From Fidelibacterota bacterium (GTDB lineage: Bacteria; Fidelibacterota; UBA8477; JABMPR01), in the NCBI GenBank assembly GCA_016784025.1, contig JADHVL010000003.1:1-64000 (forward strand): a stretch of DNA of 64,000 nt, read 5' to 3'. The position numbers were made by a program, and so were the translations under genes. Below the pieces are notes generated by a model, which saw nothing but the letters and a program-made list of their open reading frames with translations, made no database searches and was not told the origin of the DNA. This document shows, piece by piece, positions 25,491 to 34,332 of the stretch (positions within the stretch are counted from its first letter, which is position 1; the number at the start of each line of letters is the position of its first letter).

Positions 25491-26498
25491 TTACAGCGGT
25501 TTTACAGGTATGCAGATATCCACAATATGTTTGTTCTCGGGATGCTTGTTTGGATCATTGAGATTGATTTCAAAACAGGTTCGATCATCGGGCTGATACC
25601 CGCTCTGTGGAAGCCATCCACCCATAACATGATTCCATGCTTCCGTATATTGATCCGCATTAATCTCAAAATGGCCCACAGCATAATCCCCAGCATCCAA
25701 GGTCATTTTCCCGATTTCTCCGTCCACAGTCATATCCGCAGGAATGGTGATACAGGCACTGGTCCTTAGCTTGTCTTCATCAGTAAGCTTGGGATCATCG
25801 TGGTAAACGGTTAGAACTTTTGTGTCAGGCTTGCTGAAGAGGCCGCGCGGTCCAGCCCAGCGACCCAATTTTTCAAACAGGCTCTGAAAGAGAGCGCTAT
25901 CTCCAGCATAAGGACCAATGTGGCGCACATAAGCCACATGCATCTCAGGAAAGTTTTTTACTTCAACGGTTACATCTTTCATCGAGGTCATATTCTTTTT
26001 ACTCCATTTTAGGGTTCTGGTTGCTGGATCCATCTCCAGTAGCCAATCACCCATAGAATATTCGGAACCCTGGGAAAAATCTTTCCCGCCATTGCGGTAT
26101 GTTTGCTGTGGGTTGCTATTCGTTTTACTATTCTTGCTGTGGTTGTCTTGCCCCTGTTCTCGCCAGTGGCTGGCACTCATAGAATAACGTTGCTTGAAAG
26201 CTCTTGCAAAAGCCGCGGAGCTGGAAAACCCGCAATCCAGGGCTATCTCGGTGATTGACTTGGTAGAAAGATCCAGGAGCTGTCGGCCGGCTTTGGTCAG
26301 CCGTAACCTCAAGATGAATTGATTGAGGGGTTCACCCATCATGGCGCTGAAGAGGCGATGAAAATGAAACCTGGAGAAGTTGGCCACGCCAGCTAATTCC
26401 TCCAGTGATAACTCCTGATCCAGATTCCGATCAATATGATCAATAACTCGATTTATTCGGGCAATGTACTCAGCGCGTTGTGCCGTTGGATTGCTCAT
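25491..26498 (-). CDS. AraC-family regulator with GyrI-like effector domain
   Basis: The 335-residue protein has an N-terminal AraC DNA-binding domain (about 10-110; two HTH units, LSLEELAGVANFSRFHFHRLFSAMMGE and SITEIALDCGFSSSAAFARAFKQRY). A polar linker follows (about 112-170), then a GyrI-like small-molecule-binding domain (about 178-335; FPEMHVAYVRHIGPY, ISM and LDAGDYAVGHFEI). This Rob/SbmC-like architecture senses amphipathic drugs or lipids in known members. The start is within a TAATG overlap with the upstream PhoH-like gene. Confidence 0.9.
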   Translation of the reverse strand: MSNPTAQRAEYIARINRVIDHIDRNLDQELSLEELAGVANFSRFHFHRLFSAMMGEPLNQFILRLRLTKAGRQLLDLSTKSITEIALDCGFSSSAAFARAFKQRYSMSASHWREQGQDNHSKNSKTNSNPQQTYRNGGKDFSQGSEYSMGDWLLEMDPATRTLKWSKKNMTSMKDVTVEVKNFPEMHVAYVRHIGPYAGDSALFQSLFEKLGRWAGPRGLFSKPDTKVLTVYHDDPKLTDEDKLRTSACITIPADMTVDGEIGKMTLDAGDYAVGHFEINADQYTEAWNHVMGGWLPQSGYQPDDRTCFEINLNDPNKHPENKHIVDICIPVKPL

Positions 26499-27811
26499 TA
26501 TAATAAATTGGATGCCAACTCAGCCAGGGCAGAACGCTCACCTTTCTCCAGGTTCATATGGGCATACAAACGCTGTCCTTTGAATCGGTCAATGAGATAG
26601 GATAGACCATTGGATTGGCTGTCCAGGAAGGGGTGGTCAATCTGGAAAACATCCCCAGTAAACACAACCTTGGTACCTTCACCCGCTCGGGTAATGATGG
26701 TTTTAATTTCATGAGGGGTCAGATTCTGAGCTTCATCAACTATAAAGAAAATTTTCTGCAAGCTGCGACCACGGATATAGGTCAGGGGCGCGATGACAAT
26801 CTTCTCCTCCTCAACCAGCTTGTTAATTTTCTCAAACTCGGAATTGTCATTTAAATACTGATTTTGAATCACCTTCAGATTGTCCCAGAGCGGTTGTAAA
26901 TAGGGATCAATCTTGGATTTGATATCACCTGGCAAGTAACCGATATCTTTATTGCTCAGGGGAACAATGGGACGGGCAATAAAGATCTGACGGTATGATC
27001 GTTTCTTCTCCATGGCCGCAGCTAGGGCCAGCAAAGTCTTACCGGTTCCCGCTTTTCCGGTGATGGAAACCAGAGGTATATCATCATTGGTCAATATATC
27101 AAGAGCAAACAATTGTTCTGCGTTGCGTGGGATAATTCCATGAGCCGCACGCTTGTCAAGTCGCTGTATGATATCTTGATTTGGATTGTAAACTGCCAGA
27201 GCCGACTTCTGCTCGTTTTTTAAAATAAAATGGTGCCAGGGAGCTGGCGTATCATCTATTCCTGTTTGATCTAAAGGCATTTCAAAGGGCGTTTTGTAAA
27301 GTGTATCAATAACGCCTGAGTCAACATGCTCCTGGGTTGATTTCCCAGTATAGAGTTCGTCTACGCTGGCGACTTTATCAGTGAAATAATCTTGGGCTTC
27401 CATACCCAGAGCCTTGGCTTTCATGCGCAGGTTCACATCCTTGCTCACCAATACGACGCGTTGCTTTTGAGCTTTTGAGAGCTCGTAAGCAGTATATAGA
27501 ATTCGATGGTCTGTAATATCTTCGGAAAAAACACCAGCCAACTCTTCACTGGTTGAATTTATTTCAACCCGAAAAACACCCTGCTTGGCTCCCAGTTTGA
27601 CCCCTTTTTCAAACATCTTCTCAGTAGACAGCTTATCAATGGCACGCACAAAGGCTCGAGCGTGAAAATTCAGAACATCATTACCCTTCTTGAAGTGATC
27701 GAGTTCTTCCAGGACAGCCATAGGCAACACGATATCGTTATCCTCAAAATGATAGATGCAGTCACTATCATGGAGAATGACATTGGTATCCAGAACGAGC
27801 GTCTTTTTCAT
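26498..27811 (-). CDS. PIN-domain/PhoH ATPase fusion (PhoH2 type)
   Basis: The 437-residue protein begins with a PIN nuclease domain (KKTLVLDTNVILHDSDCIYHFEDNDIVLPMAVLEELDHFK, ITDHRILYTAYELS, VVLVSKDVNLRMKAKALG; conserved acidic residues present). It continues with a PhoH P-loop ATPase (about 235-437; VSITGKAGTGKTLLALAAA Walker A, IFFIVDEAQNLTPHEIKTIITRAGEGTKVVFTGD). PhoH2 proteins act as ATP-dependent RNA helicase/RNases. It is unlike classical toxin-antitoxin PhoH2 loci, because no small antitoxin ORF is visible upstream. It is the first gene before the AraC regulator. Confidence 0.93.
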   Translation of the reverse strand: MKKTLVLDTNVILHDSDCIYHFEDNDIVLPMAVLEELDHFKKGNDVLNFHARAFVRAIDKLSTEKMFEKGVKLGAKQGVFRVEINSTSEELAGVFSEDITDHRILYTAYELSKAQKQRVVLVSKDVNLRMKAKALGMEAQDYFTDKVASVDELYTGKSTQEHVDSGVIDTLYKTPFEMPLDQTGIDDTPAPWHHFILKNEQKSALAVYNPNQDIIQRLDKRAAHGIIPRNAEQLFALDILTNDDIPLVSITGKAGTGKTLLALAAAMEKKRSYRQIFIARPIVPLSNKDIGYLPGDIKSKIDPYLQPLWDNLKVIQNQYLNDNSEFEKINKLVEEEKIVIAPLTYIRGRSLQKIFFIVDEAQNLTPHEIKTIITRAGEGTKVVFTGDVFQIDHPFLDSQSNGLSYLIDRFKGQRLYAHMNLEKGERSALAELASNLL

Positions 27812-27956
27812 GGGTGCTCCTTTCGAAAATGATTGGAATTAATCTAATATTTAGAAATGAACAATACATGTACGAATTTTGTCAGGAAGGATAGAACTGG
27901 AAAAAATTAGAGCCATGAATTGTTGGCTTCTTGCTGAAAAAAGAGACCTATTTAAC

Positions 27957-27990
27957 ATCACTTCGGTTATTTTAATGTTCTTGAAGTGAT
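27957..27990 (+). promoter_or_regulatory. 5'-leader hairpin before the HD-GYP gene
   Basis: ATCACTTC (27957-27964) pairs exactly with GAAGTGAT (27983-27990). The stem ends 20 bases before the ATG at 28011 and just upstream of the CGGAGA ribosome site. It could be an operator dyad or a leader structure; no T-run follows, so it is not a terminator. Confidence 0.35.
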
Positions 27991-28010
27991 AAAAACTCGG
28001 AGATTCCCAA

Positions 28011-29708
28011 ATGAATAAGAAAGCCTACATAAATCGATCTGAAGTGAAAAACTATCTCGCTACCGCTGACCCTACCGTATTGAATTACATAGAGCAATGT
28101 GAATTGCAAATTGATAAGCTGGCTGAAATCGGATTTCAACTCTCTGCAGAGCGTGATCTTCCAACGCTGCTAAATCTTATCATTGAGGAGGGCATGCGCA
28201 TCACCAATTCTGATGGTGGAACCCTCTATTTACGCACAGAAGATGATCGTCTCGCCTTTGAAATTATGAAGACCAAAACTCTTGGTACCGACTGGGGTGG
28301 TGTTAGTGGAACCCCCATACCTGACTTTATCTATCCTGTAAAACTTTACATGCAGGATGGTGAGCCCAATGACCATATGATTTCTGCCCATGTGGGATTA
28401 TCAGGAGAAACATTAAATATCCCGGATGCCTACGAGAATGAGGTTTATGATTTCTCCGGCACCAAGGCTTTCGACTCCAAAGCCAATTATCGATCGAAGT
28501 CTTTTCTCTGTATCGCCATGAAAAATCATGAAAGTGATATTATTGGTGTCCTACAACTCATCAATGCTGCTGATCCAATTACTGGTGAGATTATTCCTTT
28601 TTCAGAAGATATGCAGAAGCTGATTGAATCTTTGGCCGGCCAGGCAGCCGTGGCAATTACCACAGTGCGCCTCATTGAAGGTCTGGAATCATTGTTGGAG
28701 TCATTTATCCAATTGATTGCAGATGCAATTGATGAGAAATCCCCGTATACAGGCGGACACTGTTCCCGTGTTCCTGCCCTGGCTATCATGCTGGCCGAAA
28801 AAGTCAACCAGACCAAAGAAGGTCCCTTTGGCGATGTCCAATTCTCACGGGAGGATATGGATGAACTAAGGATTGCGGCCTGGCTTCACGATGTTGGAAA
28901 AATTACCACGCCAGAGTATGTGGTTGATAAGGCCACCAAACTGGAAACCATTTATGATCGTGTTCATGAGATGAATACCCGGTTTGAAGTCATCATACGT
29001 GATGCTGAAATCAAATATTTGCAGGCTGTTCTGGCAAACCCGGAAAAACAAGCTGAACTGGAAGCTGAAAAATTGGCAGAGATCGCTCAGATTGAAGAGG
29101 ACCAGCAATTCCTCAATGAATGCAATACTGGTGGCGAATTTATGGCCGATGACAAAAAGGAAAGAGTCACCAGTATATCTAAGCGCCAGATTGTGCTCAA
29201 AGGTGAAAAGCAGAACCTGCTGAGCGATGACTGGGTTCTGAACTTGAACATTTCCCGCGGTACCTTGAATAATGACGAGCGAGATAAAATTAATGACCAT
29301 ATCGTGGTCACCATCGACATGTTAGAGAAGCTACCCTTTCCCAAACATCTCAAACGGGTTCCAGAATTTGCCGGCGGTCATCATGAGACCATGATCGGCA
29401 CAGGATATCCAAAGGGATTAACCAAAGCAGATATGTCAGTTCAGGCACGCATCATGGGAATTGCTGACATTTTTGAGGCGCTGACAGCCAGTGACCGTCC
29501 CTATAAAAAGGGCAAGACGCTTTCAGAGGCCATGCGGATCATGGGCTTTTTTAAAGCAGATCATCACATCGATGCCGACCTGTTTGATGTCTTTCTCTCC
29601 GAAGGTGTATTTCAAGACTACGCCGATCAATTTCTGGATGCTAAGTATATCGATGAAGTCAATGTTCAACAGTACCTGGAGATTCAGCCCAAGCCATTAA
29701 GTAATTAA
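28011..29708 (+). CDS. GAF domain plus HD-GYP phosphodiesterase
   Basis: The 565-residue soluble signalling protein has a GAF sensor domain at about 40-215 (RDLPTLLNLIIEEGMRITNSDGGTLYL to AGQAAVAITTVRLIEGL). An HD-GYP domain follows, with His in YTGGHCSRVP, HD pair His293-Asp294 (LHDVGKITTPE), HHET and G465-Y466-P467, typical of c-di-GMP hydrolases. Between HD and GYP lies a charged helical insert of about 110 residues (about 310-420), also known from other HD-GYP proteins with the VVDKATKLETIYDRVHEM motif. No output or membrane domain is present. Confidence 0.92.
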   Translation: MNKKAYINRSEVKNYLATADPTVLNYIEQCELQIDKLAEIGFQLSAERDLPTLLNLIIEEGMRITNSDGGTLYLRTEDDRLAFEIMKTKTLGTDWGGVSGTPIPDFIYPVKLYMQDGEPNDHMISAHVGLSGETLNIPDAYENEVYDFSGTKAFDSKANYRSKSFLCIAMKNHESDIIGVLQLINAADPITGEIIPFSEDMQKLIESLAGQAAVAITTVRLIEGLESLLESFIQLIADAIDEKSPYTGGHCSRVPALAIMLAEKVNQTKEGPFGDVQFSREDMDELRIAAWLHDVGKITTPEYVVDKATKLETIYDRVHEMNTRFEVIIRDAEIKYLQAVLANPEKQAELEAEKLAEIAQIEEDQQFLNECNTGGEFMADDKKERVTSISKRQIVLKGEKQNLLSDDWVLNLNISRGTLNNDERDKINDHIVVTIDMLEKLPFPKHLKRVPEFAGGHHETMIGTGYPKGLTKADMSVQARIMGIADIFEALTASDRPYKKGKTLSEAMRIMGFFKADHHIDADLFDVFLSEGVFQDYADQFLDAKYIDEVNVQQYLEIQPKPLSN

Positions 29709-29736
29709 GCATAGAATATTTTAGGGGAGGAATATC

Positions 29737-30339
29737 ATGGAATTAAAACCAGATCTTGGTCGATTGATGAGACGTGAAATTTACACCTTTCTCACCATCA
29801 CGACTGTTATTGTCATCTGTACACTCATTATTCAGGCCCTTGTCGTGATCCTAGATCCTGAAGTGACAAACGATGAATTCGTTCGATATGTCTGGTCCTG
29901 GGTGGCCGGGCTTCTCATTGCTGGCTGGGTAATTGTGCCCTGGTTTCAATACCTATGGATAATTAATTTGAAATATGTAGTTGATGATGAACGTCTCGTC
30001 ATTCACAAAGGCATTCTCTTCAAAAAAAGCGTGAGTATTCCATATTCAGCAATAACAGATTTCACTCTGGCTCGTTCTCTCTATGAAAGATGGCTGGAAA
30101 TTGGAACCCTGCTCGTTCAAACGGCTGGTCAGGGGGCTCAGGCAGGGGGGCACGAAGGCAGACTGGAAGGTCTGGTTGAGTTTGAAGCTCTACACACAGA
30201 ACTGAGAGCAAAGATTAAAGTCTATCAGGGAAATCTAAGGGGCGGAAAAACAGCTCCATCAGAAGTCGTTGAGGGTGATGATGTCGTCCTCGTGTCCATA
30301 CTTGAAGAAATAAAAAAGATTAACCGTAAACTGAAATAA
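29737..30339 (+). CDS. bacterial PH-domain (bPH2/DUF304) membrane protein
   Basis: The 200-residue protein has two membrane helices (about 20-42 and 50-74), then a bacterial pleckstrin-homology-like domain (WIINLKYVVDDERLVIHKGILFKKSVSIPYSAITDFTLARSLYERWLEIGTLLVQTAGQ). Its C-terminal segment ends in a charged tail. Family members are of unknown function in membranes. It starts 28 bases after the HD-GYP gene with GGGGAGG upstream, so it is probably in the same transcript, and converges with the ABC exporter genes. Confidence 0.83.
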   Translation: MELKPDLGRLMRREIYTFLTITTVIVICTLIIQALVVILDPEVTNDEFVRYVWSWVAGLLIAGWVIVPWFQYLWIINLKYVVDDERLVIHKGILFKKSVSIPYSAITDFTLARSLYERWLEIGTLLVQTAGQGAQAGGHEGRLEGLVEFEALHTELRAKIKVYQGNLRGGKTAPSEVVEGDDVVLVSILEEIKKINRKLK

Positions 30340-31062
30340 CTACTGCTTTCTCAGAAAGACTCGCAGAAAATATAGTAGTACAAGAAGATGTACTGCGGTA
30401 CCTAAAAAAAAGTCACCCCAGATCCAGATAGATGATAACTCACTATGTACAAACGCTTTGGCTATCCAGAAGGGTGGTAGAAAAGCTGATAACCAGTGCC
30501 AACTCGAATTCCAGAAAAACACGAGAGGTATGGCCAAATACATAATCCCCAGCACCTTGCTAAAAGCAAGACCCTCAACCTTATTCTCTGAGAATGCCAC
30601 CAGAAATAGAGTCCCAATAGCAGCCTCAATTGCCACCATAATTGCAATACCCAATGCATGAATTGGATTGAGGTGAATAAGGGATGTTGCGTATATAATA
30701 AAAAGAAAAAAGACCGCACTGAGCAACATGGGCATGATGAGTTTATAGGTTAGATAGCCTTCTTTCCTCAAGGGGGTGATACTGATAAAATCAATCACAT
30801 CTTCATCCCGTTCATCAAGAATAATGAAGCCATAAATCATGGCGAAAAGCATTCCAGGAATCAGGCTGAGAAAACTGACAATAAATAGACGAAAGGGACT
30901 GAGGTCAAAACTAAACCTGGTCAGGATGAGTGCCTCAATCGATGGAAGAAAGAACAATAGGATCGTGATAGCCAAGGGACCAAAGACAGCCATGACCAGA
31001 GTAGAGTCGCGTACAATAAGCTTCAGATCTCCCTGAGCCAGAACAGTAACAGGCGTTTTCAT
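30340..31062 (-). CDS. ABC exporter membrane subunit B (ABC-2-like)
   Basis: The 240-residue hydrophobic protein has six predicted helices. The DERDEDVIDFISITPLRKEGYLTYKL segment between helices 2 and 3 is typical of ABC-2-type permeases that accompany single ATPases (for example the Rv2686c-Rv2688c-type drug exporters). It is last of three overlapping minus-strand genes; the start overlaps the stop of the preceding permease by one base. The substrate is unknown. Confidence 0.82.
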   Translation of the reverse strand: MKTPVTVLAQGDLKLIVRDSTLVMAVFGPLAITILLFFLPSIEALILTRFSFDLSPFRLFIVSFLSLIPGMLFAMIYGFIILDERDEDVIDFISITPLRKEGYLTYKLIMPMLLSAVFFLFIIYATSLIHLNPIHALGIAIMVAIEAAIGTLFLVAFSENKVEGLAFSKVLGIMYLAIPLVFFWNSSWHWLSAFLPPFWIAKAFVHSELSSIWIWGDFFLGTAVHLLVLLYFLRVFLRKQ

Positions 31063-31754
31063 TATGCGGGATGTCTCACATGTTTATCAAAGCGTTGATA
31101 AGTCAAGCCACTGAGGATGAAAAACCAGATTAACAGACTGGCGACTGAAAATAATTTTTCGAGAATCGTATAGTCAGTGGCCAACACATCCAGCAATATC
31201 AGAGTTGCTCGAGTTGGGAAAACATAGAATATCGGTGTGTCAAAAAGACGTAAATAGGCGAAGATGGGGAGACTAATTAATAGACCAACACCTAAAGCCT
31301 TTACAAAGTAATCGTTCACATGCCGGGCTCTTGCTGCGAAGACGAGACCGAAGAGCGTATAGATCAAGGTACTCATAATGGCACCAAAGATGAACCAGAT
31401 CAGATCCTGACCCCCGACGAAAGCACCGAGCATGATGAGAAACGCAGAGGTGATAGACAGGAGCAGAAAGGAGAAAATTTTAGCCAGTAGGTATTCATGG
31501 AGTCTTAAGGGGGTTACAAACAGACTCTGGGCCAAATTTTGTCCGCGCTCAAGAAGGACAATGGCTCCAACAAAGAAAAATCCCAGTGCACAAATATCAG
31601 TAAAAAGGATCAGGGTCAGGGCTGGATGCACCATGGCATCTGGTAATAATCTCAAGACGATGATATAAAGGATGGTAAGGACTGCATAGGCATAATAGAA
31701 TCCATGCCTGAATTGAAAGCGAATATCCTGACCCACAGCTGCCAGCAATCTCAC
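31062..31754 (-). CDS. ABC exporter membrane subunit A (ABC-2-like)
   Basis: The 230-residue protein has six helices and the same inner motif as its partner (LLERGQNLAQSLFVTPLRLHEYLLAKIFSFLLLSI), so the two permeases are paralogous halves of one transmembrane channel. It overlaps the ATPase gene by four bases and the next permease by one base. Confidence 0.82.
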   Translation of the reverse strand: MRLLAAVGQDIRFQFRHGFYYAYAVLTILYIIVLRLLPDAMVHPALTLILFTDICALGFFFVGAIVLLERGQNLAQSLFVTPLRLHEYLLAKIFSFLLLSITSAFLIMLGAFVGGQDLIWFIFGAIMSTLIYTLFGLVFAARARHVNDYFVKALGVGLLISLPIFAYLRLFDTPIFYVFPTRATLILLDVLATDYTILEKLFSVASLLIWFFILSGLTYQRFDKHVRHPA

Positions 31755-32605
31755 TGTAGTGATCTCCCTGTAGTCTTGACAAAAACGTCCTCCAGACTGG
31801 CTTCTCTGCTGTGAATGGTCTCGATGTACTGATTGTTCAGGATGTTTTGAAAGGCGTCATTTGTGCCCAGTTTTTCCATGGATATGGATTTAGTCTGTAG
31901 TGAATCCCCTTCACGATATTCTATATCCACAAATCTTTCACCATGCTGGAGTTTGAGGTCCCTGGGTGAATCAATCAAACTGACCTCACCATCTACAATA
32001 AAGGCGACACGATCGCACAGGGTATCAGCGACATGCATGTCATGTGTGGTGATGCAAATAGTGTTACCCCTGGTTTTTTCAGCCAGAATTAGAGCTTCCA
32101 TCTTGCGCAGATTAACAGGATCAAGACCAGCCGTGGGTTCATCCAAGAATAGGAGTTTGGGGTTGTTTAGCAGGCTGCGGCAAAAATTTAAACGGACCTT
32201 CATCCCTTTGGAGAAATCACTGACACGGGTTTTTGCGGCCTCCTCAAGTCCAACAGCAGCCAGAAGCTCCAGGGGATTCCTGGCTTCGCTGGAATAAAAT
32301 TGGGCAAAGAAATCAAGATTCTCCAGAGCCGTAAATTTTGAATACAAATTAGGGGTTTCAAAAGCAACACCAATGGACTCATAGAATTCAGAGTTCAGTT
32401 GTTGAAGATTTAGGCCATTGACTTGTACTGCACCTCTGTAGTTATTCAGAATACCAATGAGTATTTTTTGAGTTGTACTTTTTCCAGCGCCACTGGGACC
32501 GAGAAAACCAAAGATTTCACCAGTATCAACATGAAAATTTAAACCCCTGAGAGTGTCGTGAGAATTGGAGCCATAAGCAAAGTGAAGATCATTTACCTGA
32601 ATCAT
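31751..32605 (-). CDS. ABC exporter ATPase
   Basis: The ATPase is about 284 residues from the ATG at 32605 (GAGG upstream; the frame extends to a TTG at 32632 but without a better site). Walker A is GPSGAGKS (GFLGPSGAGKSTTQKILIGIL), the Q-loop region is GVAFETPNLYSKFTALENLDF, the signature is FSKGMKVRLNFCRSLL, Walker B is LLFLDEPTAGLDP and the H-loop is ITTHDMH. The signature FSKGM in place of LSGGQ is common in ABC-2 exporter ATPases. It drives the two membrane subunits encoded downstream. Confidence 0.92.
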   Translation of the reverse strand: MIQVNDLHFAYGSNSHDTLRGLNFHVDTGEIFGFLGPSGAGKSTTQKILIGILNNYRGAVQVNGLNLQQLNSEFYESIGVAFETPNLYSKFTALENLDFFAQFYSSEARNPLELLAAVGLEEAAKTRVSDFSKGMKVRLNFCRSLLNNPKLLFLDEPTAGLDPVNLRKMEALILAEKTRGNTICITTHDMHVADTLCDRVAFIVDGEVSLIDSPRDLKLQHGERFVDIEYREGDSLQTKSISMEKLGTNDAFQNILNNQYIETIHSREASLEDVFVKTTGRSLQ

Positions 32606-32628
32606 GAGGAGTGCCTCATTCCTTGAAA

Positions 32629-33468
32629 TCAATTGTCGTCTAGGAGTTCAATTCCTCGCGGTTCCAGCTTGATCAAACGTTTTTTGTAGAGAGCCCCAAT
32701 AGAACGTTTAAATACCTTCTTGCTCAGACCGAATTCGCGATAAATGACATCGGGTGGTGTTTTGTCATTAAAGGGCAGAAAGCCCTGATGCTCTTTTAGT
32801 AAATCCAGAATCTTTTGACTCGCAGCATCCATGTGCTGTACGCCAGGTTCCTGAAGGGTAAGATCAATCTTACCATCCTCGCGAATATTCTTGATGTAGC
32901 CTTCAAGCTGTTGACCCTGTTGCAGGGGTTGAAATACTTCATCTTTGAAAAGCAGTCCCCAGTAACCATTTTCTATAATGGCTTTATAACCCAGGTCTGT
33001 GCGATTGACGATAAACAGATCAACCTTATCACCTGCAGAGAAACGTGGGTTCTCGTTACTTAAAAATTTATCAAGTTTTGTACTGGCAGCGATGCGGTTG
33101 CTGACAATGTCAAGATAGGTGTGAACCACATAATGACGACCTTCGAGAAGCTTATGGCTTTGCTCGCGAAAGGGAACCAGCAAGTCTTTGGGCAGACCCC
33201 AATCCAGAAAGGCACCCATTTCATTATTATCAATGACCTTCAGGCTGGCAAATTCACCCACCATGGTTTTGGGTTTCAGAGTAGAGGCGATAATCGTGTC
33301 GGTGGAGTCAAAGTAGACAAATACCTCAAGCATATCGTCAACTTTTGTACCGGCTGGGACTTCACGCTTTGGTAAAAGAATATCACCCAGTTCTTCACCA
33401 TCCAGATAGATACCAAAGTCTACTTCCCGCATGACATGGAGTGTATTCATTCTTCCGATTTGAGACAT
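32629..33468 (-). CDS. CvfB/YitL-like S1 RNA-binding protein
   Basis: The 279-residue protein contains S1-like OB repeats (about 5-65 MREVDFGIYLDGEELGDILLPKREVP; about 66-135 VIDNNEMGAFLDWGLPKDLLVPFREQ; about 150-220 IENGYWGLLFKDEVFQPLQQGQQLEGYIKNIREDGKIDLTLQ). A C-terminal winged helix follows (DKTPPDVIYREFGLSKKVFKRSIGALYKKRLI). This is the architecture of conserved virulence factor B, an RNA-binding post-transcriptional regulator in staphylococci. It is likely cytoplasmic and sits immediately upstream of the ABC exporter ATPase gene. Confidence 0.92.
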   Translation of the reverse strand: MSQIGRMNTLHVMREVDFGIYLDGEELGDILLPKREVPAGTKVDDMLEVFVYFDSTDTIIASTLKPKTMVGEFASLKVIDNNEMGAFLDWGLPKDLLVPFREQSHKLLEGRHYVVHTYLDIVSNRIAASTKLDKFLSNENPRFSAGDKVDLFIVNRTDLGYKAIIENGYWGLLFKDEVFQPLQQGQQLEGYIKNIREDGKIDLTLQEPGVQHMDAASQKILDLLKEHQGFLPFNDKTPPDVIYREFGLSKKVFKRSIGALYKKRLIKLEPRGIELLDDN

Positions 33469-33583
33469 AGAACCCTTTCTAAAATTGTGGATGAAGTTAA
33501 GGATGGGGAAATGGGATGAAACTGGAAACTAGTCATAGAGTGCTTAACCAAGAACGAAAAGGTAGCCAATAGAACCCAGGTGC

Positions 33584-33706
33584 ATCATTGCGAGCCTGCC
33601 TAAGCCGTAGCGGCTTCGCGCAGGCAGGCGGAGCGCGGCAATCTCTAAAGTATTGGAACATCCCTGATTCGAGATCGCTTCATTCGTTTCACTTCTTCGC
33701 GAAGAC
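33584..33706. repeat. dispersed long-hairpin repeat, second copy of the 12671 family
   Basis: Part of the 390-base gap between the CvfB and dtd genes. It shares ATTGCGA, GGCAATCTC, GAGATCGC and CTTCGCGAAGAC with the element at 12671-12748 and in the same order. It is longer because it holds an extra hairpin (GCCTGC/GCAGGC around AAGCCGTAGCGGCTT). No coding frame fits the region. Confidence 0.7.
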
Positions 33707-33718
33707 GGAAGTTGTTGA

Positions 33719-33817
33719 CCGGTGGCTGAGCCTCTGTCATCCCGAGCGGAGTCGAGGGACAAAATGTCCGATGCATTTCATGAATCCACCTCTGGCTTCG
33801 ATAAACTCAGCCGCCGG
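33719..33817. repeat. 99-base element with 12-base terminal inverted repeats
   Basis: The terminal arms CCGGTGGCTGAG (33719-33730) and CTCAGCCGCCGG (33806-33817) pair with one mismatch. Inside are GGACA/TGTCC (around 33757-33769) and fragments (GGAGTCGAGGGAC, GGCTTCGATAAACTCAGCC) that resemble the dispersed palindromes common in FCB genomes. It sits 13 bases after the previous element and 40 bases from the dtd stop. No ORF is present, so it may be a non-autonomous mobile remnant. Confidence 0.5.
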
Positions 33818-33857
33818 TTTTAGCCCAAGTAATAAGAGAGGTTCAATGTCCGAGGAT

Positions 33858-34313
33858 TTAACGGGGGAATTTTACTGTGCTGTCCATTACAAGTGTAACA
33901 GGTCCTTCATTCATGATATGAACCTGCATCTCGGCTCCAAACTCACCCTTTTCAACTTCAATCCCCTGATGCCAGAGCTGGTCCATAAAATGTTCATAAA
34001 GTGGGACCGCTTTTTCAGGTCGTGCCGCCTTAGTGAAGCCTGGTCTGCGACCCCGCCTATAATCAGCTAAAAGAGTAAATTGGGAGATAACCAGGGCCTT
34101 CCCCTCAACATCCTTGATGGACAAATTCATCTTTTCATTTTTATCTTCGAATATTCTTAAGCCGACGATTTTTTCTGCCAGCCAGTCGGCATCCTGCTGT
34201 GAATCATCCTCTGCAACCCCTAGAAGGATGACAAAGCCAATGCCAATTTTCCCCCTGCTGCGGCCAGATATTTTCACTTCCCCGCTACTGACTCTTTGAA
34301 TAACTGCGATCAT
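33858..34313 (-). CDS. dtd: D-aminoacyl-tRNA deacylase
   Basis: Chiral proofreading enzyme that hydrolyses D-aminoacyl-tRNA (and Gly-tRNA-Ala). The 151-residue protein begins MIAVIQRVSSGEV and has both cross-dimer active-site motifs, the SQFTLLADYRRGRRPGF region and NEGPVTLVMDS (the canonical NxGPVT). It has full family length. It lies 19 bases downstream of dnaE on the same strand and may be co-transcribed. Confidence 0.95.
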   Translation of the reverse strand: MIAVIQRVSSGEVKISGRSRGKIGIGFVILLGVAEDDSQQDADWLAEKIVGLRIFEDKNEKMNLSIKDVEGKALVISQFTLLADYRRGRRPGFTKAARPEKAVPLYEHFMDQLWHQGIEVEKGEFGAEMQVHIMNEGPVTLVMDSTVKFPR

Positions 34314-34332
34314 AGTTTTAACTCAAGATAAA

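Noticed and set aside
26498-27811. PhoH2-type toxin-antitoxin locus
   Set aside because: The PIN-PhoH protein has the right domain order, but no small antitoxin ORF precedes it and the only overlapping neighbour is an AraC/GyrI regulator.
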